In this document: one piece after another, positions 58,488-64,000 of the stretch
Numbering within the stretch: the stretch's first letter is position 1
Layout: each line of letters begins with the position of its first letter
DNA from: Salinibacterium sp. NK8237
GTDB lineage: Bacteria; Actinomycetota; Actinomycetes; Actinomycetales; Microbacteriaceae
Assembly: GCF_015864955.1 (NCBI RefSeq)
Contig: NZ_JADYWE010000001.1
Span: 1,612,001 to 1,676,000, forward strand
DNA length: 64,000 bases
Reading direction: 5' to 3'
Notes under the pieces: model-generated
Told to the model about the DNA's origin: nothing
What the model saw: the letters and a program-made list of their open reading frames with translations, nothing else
Databases searched by the model: none
Program-made: the position numbers and the translations under genes

Positions 58488-59108
58488 ATGACGACCCTGA
58501 CCTTCCGCGCAGCAACAACCGACGACATCCCCGCCCTGGTCGCACTGGTCACGTCGGCGTACCGCGGCGAAGCTAGCCGCACTGGATGGACGAGCGAAGC
58601 CGACTTGATCGATGGCGAGCGCATCGACGCCGCAGCGCTCGAAGCGGATCTCACTCGTGCGCGTTCAATAATCTTGATCGCCGAACGTGGCGATCAACTC
58701 GTGGCGTGCGCGCATGTGGCGGATGTCAACGGCACGGGCTATTTCGGGATGTTCGCGGTCGATCCCACTCAGCAGGGCAGCGGACTCGGATCCGTCGTGC
58801 TCGCCGAGGCTGAGAACTACGCGGCTCGGGAGTGGGGAATCACTGTGATGCAGATGACCGTGATCGATGTGCGGGAAGAACTCATCGCGTTTTACGAACG
58901 CCGCGGCTACGTGCGCACCGGCATCACTAAACCGTTTCCCTACGGGGATGAGCGCGTCGGCACTCCGAGGCGCGATGACTTGCAGTTCGAAGTTCTTACG
59001 AAAATGCTCGGAGCAGCAGGGCAACGTCCGGAGTCGAGCGAAGCCGCGGCTACAGCTAGTGCTGCCGCTGCCGCTACCGCTACCGCTACCGAAAGCGTTG
59101 CCCAGTGA
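58488..59108 (+). CDS. GNAT-family N-acetyltransferase with low-complexity tail
   Basis: 206 residues. GNAT core: R-A-A-T-T-D-D-I-P-A-L-V at the N-terminus, and the acetyl-CoA loop Q-Q-G-S-G-L-G-S preceded by M-F-A-V-D-P. Motif B is F-Y-E-R-R-G-Y. The last ~30 residues are Ala/Thr/Ser low complexity encoded by a GCTACC-type hexamer run and look disordered. It overlaps the next small membrane-protein gene by four bases (GTGA). Substrate unknown. Confidence 0.8.
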   Translation: MTTLTFRAATTDDIPALVALVTSAYRGEASRTGWTSEADLIDGERIDAAALEADLTRARSIILIAERGDQLVACAHVADVNGTGYFGMFAVDPTQQGSGLGSVVLAEAENYAAREWGITVMQMTVIDVREELIAFYERRGYVRTGITKPFPYGDERVGTPRRDDLQFEVLTKMLGAAGQRPESSEAAATASAAAAATATATESVAQ

Positions 59109-59353
59109 AGCGCGCCATCGTCTGGTTTTCGGTGGTGGGTGGCCTCGGGCTACTCACCGCCGTTGTACTTACCGTGATCGAAGGCGTGAACTACCGTCTC
59201 CGCGAAGAGCAAGGGCTCGACCCGATTTGGGCTGCGGACTGGGTCGCCGCTGCGACCGTTGCGGGGTTCGCGCTCTTCGCCATTTCAGTGGTCGCGCTGA
59301 TAGCCCTCGCCGTCAGCTCCGGCCAGAAACCAATCGACGAAATCCCCGAATAG
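59105..59353 (+). CDS. Small two-helix membrane protein
   Basis: 82 residues starting at a GTG overlapping the acetyltransferase stop. Two membrane helices (residues ~5-25 and ~45-70) flank a charged loop (N-Y-R-L-R-E-E-Q-G-L-D-P-I-W). Co-translated with the acetyltransferase; function unknown. Confidence 0.6.
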   Translation: MKRAIVWFSVVGGLGLLTAVVLTVIEGVNYRLREEQGLDPIWAADWVAAATVAGFALFAISVVALIALAVSSGQKPIDEIPE

Positions 59354-59360
59354 CTGCACG

Positions 59361-59381
59361 GGATGCGCTTCGGACGCATCC
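59361..59381. terminator. Hairpin between convergent genes
   Basis: GGATGCG (59361-59367) and CGCATCC (59375-59381) form a perfect 7-bp stem with a 7-base loop, between the small membrane-protein gene and the convergent MarR gene. Confidence 0.5.
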
Positions 59382-59385
59382 GCAA

Positions 59386-59880
59386 CTACGAGGCAGCCCC
59401 CTCCGAGTCGCACTGCGGCTCGAGCGTGCCCTTGATCTTGCGACTGACCGAAACCAGAGCATCCTGCTCCTCCGGGGTCAGCACGTCAAAGAAGTGCGTG
59501 CGGACAAACTCGGTATAACCGGATGATGCCTGCTGCACTGCTTCGAGGCCCGCGGCGGTGATCTGCACGTCGAGGCCGCGAGCATCCGAGGGGCAGCTCA
59601 TGCGCTCGAGGAGGCCGCGAGCCTCCATCCGCTTGAGCAGGTGAGAGAGTCGGCTGCGATCCCAGCCCAGCGACAATCCGAGGTCGCGAGCCCGGAAGAG
59701 AGTGTCGGATTTCTCTGCGTGTTCGGTGAGCGCCGTGAGTACCGCGTGTTCAGGACCAGAGAGCTGAGCATCCTGCGCCAACTGCTTGTCAAGGGACGAA
59801 ACCAGCTGCAGCGTTGCGCTAACGAAACCGCGCCACACGGCGTTTTCGCGGTCATCTATCTCCCGTGCGTTCGTCACCAC
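59386..59880 (-). CDS. MarR-family transcriptional regulator
   Basis: 164 residues, starting at a GTG followed by another GTG. Winged helix: L-S-G-P-E-H-A-V-L-T-A-L-T-E-H, L-G-L-S-L-G-W-D-R-S-R-L-S-H-L-L-K-R-M-E-A-R-G-L-L, then a D-A-R-G-L-D-V-Q-I-T wing. It diverges from an NADPH-dependent FMN reductase, with four TGACA copies in the gap, a common arrangement for regulators of quinone or flavin reductases. Confidence 0.85.
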   Translation of the reverse strand: MVTNAREIDDRENAVWRGFVSATLQLVSSLDKQLAQDAQLSGPEHAVLTALTEHAEKSDTLFRARDLGLSLGWDRSRLSHLLKRMEARGLLERMSCPSDARGLDVQITAAGLEAVQQASSGYTEFVRTHFFDVLTPEEQDALVSVSRKIKGTLEPQCDSEGAAS

Positions 59881-59910
59881 AGCCCCTTTTCATCGCTCGC
59901 AAGAACTAGT

Positions 59911-59956
59911 TTGACACCTTATTGATGACATGACAACATCTTTAGTGACACGTCAA
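59911..59956. promoter_or_regulatory. TGACA cluster between MarR and the reductase gene
   Basis: Four TGACA copies (59912, 59926, 59931, 59946), the last inside the palindrome TGACACGTCA (59946-59955). TTGACA at 59911 is also a perfect -35 box. Probable promoter/operator of the reductase gene, which has AGAGGA about seven bases before its ATG. Confidence 0.5.
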
Positions 59957-59982
59957 CAAAATTCATCCTAAGAGGATACAGC

Positions 59983-60564
59983 ATGACCAAGATTGCGATC
60001 ATCACGGGCGCCAGCCGCCCGGGCAGCGTCAACCAGTCCGTGGCCGAATGGGTTCTCGCCCAGGTTTCGACCCGCGACGACGCTGAGTTCGAAGTCGTCA
60101 ACATCGCCGACTTCGATCTTCCGATGCTCGACGAGCCCTATCCCGCGTCGTACCAGAACTACCAGAGCGACCACACTAAGGCGTGGTCAGCCAAGATTAG
60201 CGAATTCGACGGCTTCATCTTCGTAGCCCACGAGTACAACCACACCGCAGGCCCCGTGCTTCTCAACGCGCTCTCGTTCCTCAACGCTGAGTTCAAGAAC
60301 AAGGCCGCCGGCTTTGTCTCCTACGGCTCGATGGGCGGCGTTCGCGCGGTCGAGCACCTGCGCGGAGTGCTCTCCGAACTGCAAATCGCTCACGTGCAGC
60401 GCACCGTCATGTTCTCGCTGTTCACCGACTTCGAGAATTTCACCATCTTCGCTCCGACCGCTCAGAACGCCGGCACCCTCGCCCCAATGGTCGACCAGCT
60501 CACTGCCTGGTCGCGCGGGATGGCATCCGTACGCACCGAGCAGCTGGCCACCGCCGCCGCCTAA
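59983..60564 (+). CDS. NADPH-dependent FMN reductase-family protein
   Basis: 193-residue flavodoxin-fold reductase. The phosphate-binding loop is G-A-S-R-P-G-S-V-N-Q-S, the flavin-contact segment H-E-Y-N-H-T-A-G-P-V-L-L-N-A-L, and the S-Y-G-S-M-G-G-V-R-A loop follows. Related enzymes reduce FMN, quinones or azo compounds. It probably belongs to the regulon of the divergent MarR and is followed by a strong terminator. Confidence 0.85.
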   Translation: MTKIAIITGASRPGSVNQSVAEWVLAQVSTRDDAEFEVVNIADFDLPMLDEPYPASYQNYQSDHTKAWSAKISEFDGFIFVAHEYNHTAGPVLLNALSFLNAEFKNKAAGFVSYGSMGGVRAVEHLRGVLSELQIAHVQRTVMFSLFTDFENFTIFAPTAQNAGTLAPMVDQLTAWSRGMASVRTEQLATAAA

Positions 60565-60581
60565 GCACGCGCACACCCCCT

Positions 60582-60616
60582 CAAACGGCTTTCCGGGATA
60601 ACCGGGAGGCCGTTTG
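60582..60616 (+). terminator. Intrinsic terminator after the FMN reductase gene
   Basis: A 15-bp stem (60582-60596 with 60602-60616, two G-U wobbles) and a 5-base loop, 17 bases after the stop codon. The 3' arm ends in GTTTG rather than a long U-run. Confidence 0.7.
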
Positions 60617-60707
60617 TGCGTTCGGGCCGCGAACTAGCGACATTTACGCGAGGCAGCCAGTTTTCGGCACTAACAACTTCTTCACGTCTCGACTGCGTCG
60701 CGTTCGA

Positions 60708-61346
60708 TCACGCTGTGGGGTGGGCGGCCGTTCGGGATGATGAAATCACCGCTCTGCACGCGGAGAGCAGGGCGGCGCTAACTTTGTCGGCACTGCCGAG
60801 GTAACCGCTGACCATGGCCCCGTCGCGCAGCATCATGAGCTCGTCGGCGACCCTGGGGTCATCGATCCCGATGGATGCTGTGAGCTCCCCCAGCATCGAC
60901 CGAAACCAAGTGCGGTGATCGTCTACGACCGCGCGCACGGGGTGACCGGCGTCCGCGTACTCGGCCGCGGCATTGATGAACGGGCATCCCCGAAAGCCCG
61001 GAGTGCAGGCTTCCTGACCGATCCCCTCTGCGACTAAACGAATGGTCTCATCGACGTCGCCGTGCGCCTCCGCGCTCGCGCCGAGGATCGTCTCCCGCTC
61101 CCACGCGGCCCGGCGCTCGAGGTAGGCCACGATTAGGTCGTCTTTGCTCGGGAAGTGCCGATAGAAGGTGACCTTAGTGATCCCGGCCCGCTCGATGATC
61201 TTGTCGGCACTGACTGCGCGGAGCCCCTGCGCGTAGAAGAGGTCGGCGGCGGCCTCCACGATTCGCTGCCGAGTGATCGCTCCCCGGGCGGTGCTCGAGC
61301 GTGCGGGGGCGGCTGCCTGCTGATGTGCCGACGTGGACGAGCTCAT
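60708..61346 (-). CDS. TetR-family repressor
   Basis: 212 residues. After a ~20-residue disordered leader comes the TetR helix-turn-helix: R-Q-R-I-V-E-A-A-A-D-L-F-Y-A-Q-G-L-R-A-V-S-A-D-K-I-I-E-R-A-G-I-T-K-V-T-F-Y-R-H-F-P-S-K-D-D-L. The ligand domain has C-P-F-I-N-A-A-A-E, as in LmrA/YxaF-type repressors. It diverges from an alpha/beta hydrolase, with two operator-like sites between, and should repress both. Confidence 0.87.
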   Translation of the reverse strand: MSSSTSAHQQAAAPARSSTARGAITRQRIVEAAADLFYAQGLRAVSADKIIERAGITKVTFYRHFPSKDDLIVAYLERRAAWERETILGASAEAHGDVDETIRLVAEGIGQEACTPGFRGCPFINAAAEYADAGHPVRAVVDDHRTWFRSMLGELTASIGIDDPRVADELMMLRDGAMVSGYLGSADKVSAALLSACRAVISSSRTAAHPTA

Positions 61347-61388
61347 ATCGGTCTCCTTAGCTCTGATTTCCCATCATAGAACAGCAAT

Positions 61389-61409
61389 AGGGGAACTAGT
61401 TCGTCTACA
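61389..61409. promoter_or_regulatory. TetR operator-like site 1
   Basis: Contains the perfect palindrome GAACTAGTTC (61393-61402) continuing into GTCTAC. The 15-mer ACTAGTTCGTCTACA (61395-61409) recurs 65 bp downstream. Confidence 0.65.
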
Positions 61410-61451
61410 GTCTTGCGCTTTCGTCAACGAGGCCCCACTATGTACTCAGAC

Positions 61452-61474
61452 GTAGAGTTACTAGTTCGTCTACA
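61452..61474. promoter_or_regulatory. TetR operator-like site 2
   Basis: GTAGA...TCTAC arms around ACTAGT, with the same 15-mer at 61460-61474. Lies 47 bp before the hydrolase start. Confidence 0.65.
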
Positions 61475-61520
61475 TGCGCACGACACGACCCCTTCTCCCA
61501 ATCCACAGAAAGAATCCATC

Positions 61521-62249
61521 ATGAACGCTTCCACCTCACCCCTCGCCGGGAACAAACCCACTATCGTCATCGTGCACGGCGCCTGGAGCGATTCCGCTCC
61601 GTTCAACGCCGTCGACGCGCTGCTCGAGACCGAAGGATTCACGGTGACACATTTCGCGAACCCGCTGCGAGCCCTCGGCGCCGACACCGATTACCTCAGC
61701 GCGTTCTTGAAGTCCCGCACTAGCGGCCCGGTCGTACTGGTTGGCCACTCGTACGGCGGTGCCGTCATTGGCGGGGCCGCGCTGAGCCACCCCGAAGTGA
61801 AGGCCCTCGTCTACCTCAACGCCTTCGTTCCCGAAGAGGGCGAGACCATTCTCGATCTCGCCGGCCGCGCCGGTCCGGTGGATGCGGCTGCGTTGTTCGA
61901 AAAAGCGCCCTTCCCCGGTGACCACAACGTTGATCTCTACCTCACGCCAGGCGCATTCGCGGGTGGTTTCGTCAACGGCCTACCCGAGGAAATCGCCGCC
62001 CCGCTGTTTGCTAAGCAGCGCCCTATAACCTACGGCGCGCTCAGCGAACCCGCACGCGCTAATCAGGCTTGGAAGACCCTTCCGTCGTGGTACGTCGCTG
62101 GTGATGAGGACCACAGCATCGCCATCGAAACTCAACTCTGGATGGCCGAGCGCGCCGGTTCCACCCTTACCCGGGTATCGAGCGGACATCTCTCCATGGC
62201 CGCCGAACCCGGCACGGTGGCTGGCGTAATCATTCGAGCAGCCGCCTAG
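61521..62249 (+). CDS. Alpha/beta hydrolase controlled by TetR
   Basis: 242 residues from the ATG at 61521, preceded by AGAAAGAA; an upstream in-frame start would run through the second operator. Motifs: I-V-I-V-H-G-A-W-S-D (oxyanion), nucleophile elbow L-V-G-H-S-Y-G-G, and histidine S-S-G-H-L-S-M near the end. This resembles the alpha/beta hydrolases often regulated by LmrA/YxaF-type TetR proteins. Substrate unknown. Confidence 0.82.
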   Translation: MNASTSPLAGNKPTIVIVHGAWSDSAPFNAVDALLETEGFTVTHFANPLRALGADTDYLSAFLKSRTSGPVVLVGHSYGGAVIGGAALSHPEVKALVYLNAFVPEEGETILDLAGRAGPVDAAALFEKAPFPGDHNVDLYLTPGAFAGGFVNGLPEEIAAPLFAKQRPITYGALSEPARANQAWKTLPSWYVAGDEDHSIAIETQLWMAERAGSTLTRVSSGHLSMAAEPGTVAGVIIRAAA

Positions 62250-62262
62250 TCGCTCAGACGGA

Positions 62263-62288
62263 GGGGCACTCGACTGGTCGGGTGTCCC
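62263..62288. terminator. Hairpin between convergent genes
   Basis: GGGGCACTC (62263-62271) pairs with GGGTGTCCC (62280-62288) with two G-U wobbles, loop of eight. It lies between the hydrolase and the convergent cache-domain gene. Confidence 0.4.
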
Positions 62289-62314
62289 TGCATCTCAGCA
62301 TTCGCTGACCACAA

Positions 62315-63025
62315 CTACTCCGCAATAATCTCCAGCGCGACGCCCTCGCAGGCAGTGCGCTCGAGTTCGGCAAGCGCGCCACCGCGCACGGCGTCGCCGG
62401 TCGCGTGACGCGGATCCGTCGAGATAACGACGCGGCCGACGCTGTTGACGAGGGTCACTTTGTCGCCGAGTTCGGCGAGCTTGGGCAGCAGCTGCCGTTC
62501 GACCGAATCGATCAGCAAATCGAGGCCGGCTACGCCGACGAACGTGCCGTCGATGTGCACGGGCGCGGCGATCGTGATCGTGTATTCGTCACTGCACAGG
62601 TAGTCGACATAGGGCCCGGCAACATGACCGCGACCCGTCTCCATCGGCACACGGAACCACTCGAGTTCGCTGTAATCGATGTGCTCTTTGTTCACCGATT
62701 GTGCGGCCAAAAGCAGGCGTTTGGGGTCATCGCCCTGCCACCACGAAAGGTGGTTTCGCTCATCCGTCAGCAGCCCAACGGCTGCAATAAACCCGGCACC
62801 GTAGATGTGAACATCGGGCAGCGCAACCGTCGCGAGAGCGTGCGGTTCCACTAGCGCGTCAATCTGCTGAGACGAGAGCGGGCCGAGGTTTCCCGATGCC
62901 GCGAGCTCGGTGCCGAGCAGAAGTGCGGTGGCTTCGAGGCTGGCAATCGGGGCACTGAAATACTGGGAGACGATGGCCGCCGCGCGAGCTGCTGTGCTCA
63001 TGCCGGTGCTCGTTGCTGTCGTCAT
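62315..63025 (-). CDS. Cache-domain protein
   Basis: 236 residues, no signal peptide or membrane helix. The middle (residues ~55-190), with W-F-R-V-P-M-E-T-G-R-G-H-V-A-G-P-Y-V-D, Y-T-I-T-I-A-A-P-V and G-V-A-G-L-D-L, matches the Cache/dCache small-molecule sensor fold, normally extracellular. Here it is apparently cytoplasmic and stand-alone. It lies downstream of a FadR/GntR regulator on the same strand and could supply or titrate a ligand signal; that is speculative. Confidence 0.7.
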   Translation of the reverse strand: MTTATSTGMSTAARAAAIVSQYFSAPIASLEATALLLGTELAASGNLGPLSSQQIDALVEPHALATVALPDVHIYGAGFIAAVGLLTDERNHLSWWQGDDPKRLLLAAQSVNKEHIDYSELEWFRVPMETGRGHVAGPYVDYLCSDEYTITIAAPVHIDGTFVGVAGLDLLIDSVERQLLPKLAELGDKVTLVNSVGRVVISTDPRHATGDAVRGGALAELERTACEGVALEIIAE

Positions 63026-63122
63026 CGTTGCGTTGCGCTATCGCTCGTGGTCATCGGGTGCCGCCTACTCTGACTGATCCTGTTCGTGGCATCCTATGCA
63101 CCAGATGCCCTGCACCGCTAGT

Positions 63123-63983
63123 TCAGCGTGATGGAGACTGCAGATCGATGAGCGCATTGATCACGGCATCCACCATGCGTTCGGTGGCCGCAACAGCTTC
63201 GTGGTCATCGCCGGCTTCCACCGCATCCACGACACTGGCCAGCAGCACTGGTTGGGCTCGGCGGGATCTCTCATCCACGTCAATCAGGCGAAGCATGGGC
63301 GACATTTCGGCCTGCAATCGCATCTGTTCACGAGTGAGTCGAGCCGACTGGCTCAGCGCGACGAGTTCGATCTGCGCATCGTCGAGGGTGCTGCGCCACT
63401 GTTCGAGATCTGATTCGTCGAGGCGGGCCAGGCGCGAGCGCACTTGCTGCACCTCGGAGGGCACCGCTCGGCGCGCCGCCAAACGAACGCACGCAGCGGT
63501 AATGGCCGCATAGTGGGCGCCCAAATCACGAAGGGCGACGCGGGATGTTGCGGCCAAGGCGGTGCGAGCGTGGGCTACGGGGTCGGCCGAGTCAGCCACG
63601 AAACTGCCGCCATTGCGACCGCGACGAGTCACCACGAGGCCCTGGCTGCGGAGCGCCAGCAGGGATTCGCGCACGGTGGTCGGCGCTACGCCGAAGCTTC
63701 GAGCGAGGTCGTTTTCGGAGGGAAGACGCTCCCCGGCCCGCAGGTGTCCGCCCGTAATTGCACTGGCGAGACGGCGTTCCACGAGCTCGGCGCGACCGGC
63801 ATCACCAATCGACTGGAAGAGCGCACCCTGCAAGCGGCCGGGCCTCGAGGCATCGCGAGAGCGTGCGGTGTCGTCGGCGACCACCGCACTTTTTCGCGGC
63901 GCGTCTGCCGAGTCGGTCGAGTGCATTGGCCAATTCTCGCACCGATCACCTGAGCCGTTGCCCTTTTGTGACGATTCGGACAC
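63123..63983 (-). CDS. FadR/GntR-family transcriptional regulator (start uncertain)
   Basis: 286 residues from a GTG at 63983; the frame stays open to the window edge and an ATG at 63926 is an alternative. No ribosome site decides. The N-terminal ~55 residues are low-complexity. The GntR winged helix follows: R-L-A-S-A-I-T-G-G-H-L-R-A-G-E-R-L-P-S-E-N-D-L-A-R-S-F-G-V-A-P-T-T-V-R-E-S-L. The C-terminal ~150 residues fit the FCD ligand domain, although its metal histidines are not clear. The cache-domain gene follows after 97 bp. Confidence 0.8.
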   Translation of the reverse strand: MSESSQKGNGSGDRCENWPMHSTDSADAPRKSAVVADDTARSRDASRPGRLQGALFQSIGDAGRAELVERRLASAITGGHLRAGERLPSENDLARSFGVAPTTVRESLLALRSQGLVVTRRGRNGGSFVADSADPVAHARTALAATSRVALRDLGAHYAAITAACVRLAARRAVPSEVQQVRSRLARLDESDLEQWRSTLDDAQIELVALSQSARLTREQMRLQAEMSPMLRLIDVDERSRRAQPVLLASVVDAVEAGDDHEAVAATERMVDAVINALIDLQSPSR

Positions 63984-64000
63984 ACGCTTGAAATATGAAC

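Overview
This 64 kb window looks like chromosomal DNA of a high-GC actinobacterium. The closest fit is a member of Microbacteriaceae, judged from gene content and not from any marker-gene comparison. Supporting signs are frequent GTG starts and 4-bp ATGA/GTGA gene overlaps, a ClpB without its N-domain behind a HAIR (HspR) operator, a GABA locus with a PucR-type regulator, and the CU044_5270, cory-CC-star and septum-formation families. I see no rRNA, tRNA, CRISPR array, phage or insertion sequence.

Layout. 1-1.4 kb: the end of an M4 (thermolysin/protealysin-like) metallopeptidase and its emfourin-type inhibitor. 1.4-3.5 kb: a SipW-type signal peptidase between two exported proteins that share the same cleavage-site context. 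3.6-5.5 kb: a D-amino-acid-dehydrogenase-like flavoenzyme and a TrmH/SpoU RNA methyltransferase. 5.6-24.3 kb: a lipoprotein translationally coupled to one 18.2-kb gene. That gene encodes a 6076-residue secreted, LPXTG-like anchored protein made of about 47 tandem ~117-residue repeats. 24.5-29.2 kb: an orphan DNA methyltransferase, HAD phosphatase, septum-formation-domain protein, pyrE, exonuclease III and a 13-bp minisatellite. 29.2-36.2 kb: a stress locus with clpB divergent from an Hsp90-family gene and a coupled TPR gene, sharing one HAIR operator. 36.2-42.3 kb: GABA catabolism (gabT, two succinate-semialdehyde dehydrogenases, PucR regulator). 42.6-49.9 kb: accessory genes, including two methyltransferases, a toxin-antitoxin pair, and a broken acetyltransferase next to a remnant of a shikimate-dehydrogenase 3' end. 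50-53 kb: cstA, cory-CC-star and an ArsA/Get3-like ATPase. 53-64 kb: small regulator-plus-target pairs (ECF sigma, PadR, MarR, MarR, TetR, FadR/GntR), several with operators that can be read directly.

How genes work together. Most units are one regulator with one or two targets. The surface/secretion theme at the left end (protease and inhibitor, SipW substrates, giant fibre-like protein) points to a substantial cell-envelope investment. The GABA cluster would take GABA through succinate semialdehyde to succinate. The stress locus combines a ClpB disaggregase with an Hsp90-TPR pair.

The best candidates for under-described biology are: (1) the giant repeat protein, with its three-repeat super-period and apparent Lys/Asp/Asn triad; (2) the cstA-cory-CC-star-ArsA operon; (3) the HAIR-controlled Hsp90-TPR pair; and (4) the 21-bp-phased MarR operator array over two apparently leaderless promoters. 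All family calls come from reading motifs by eye, with no database search.
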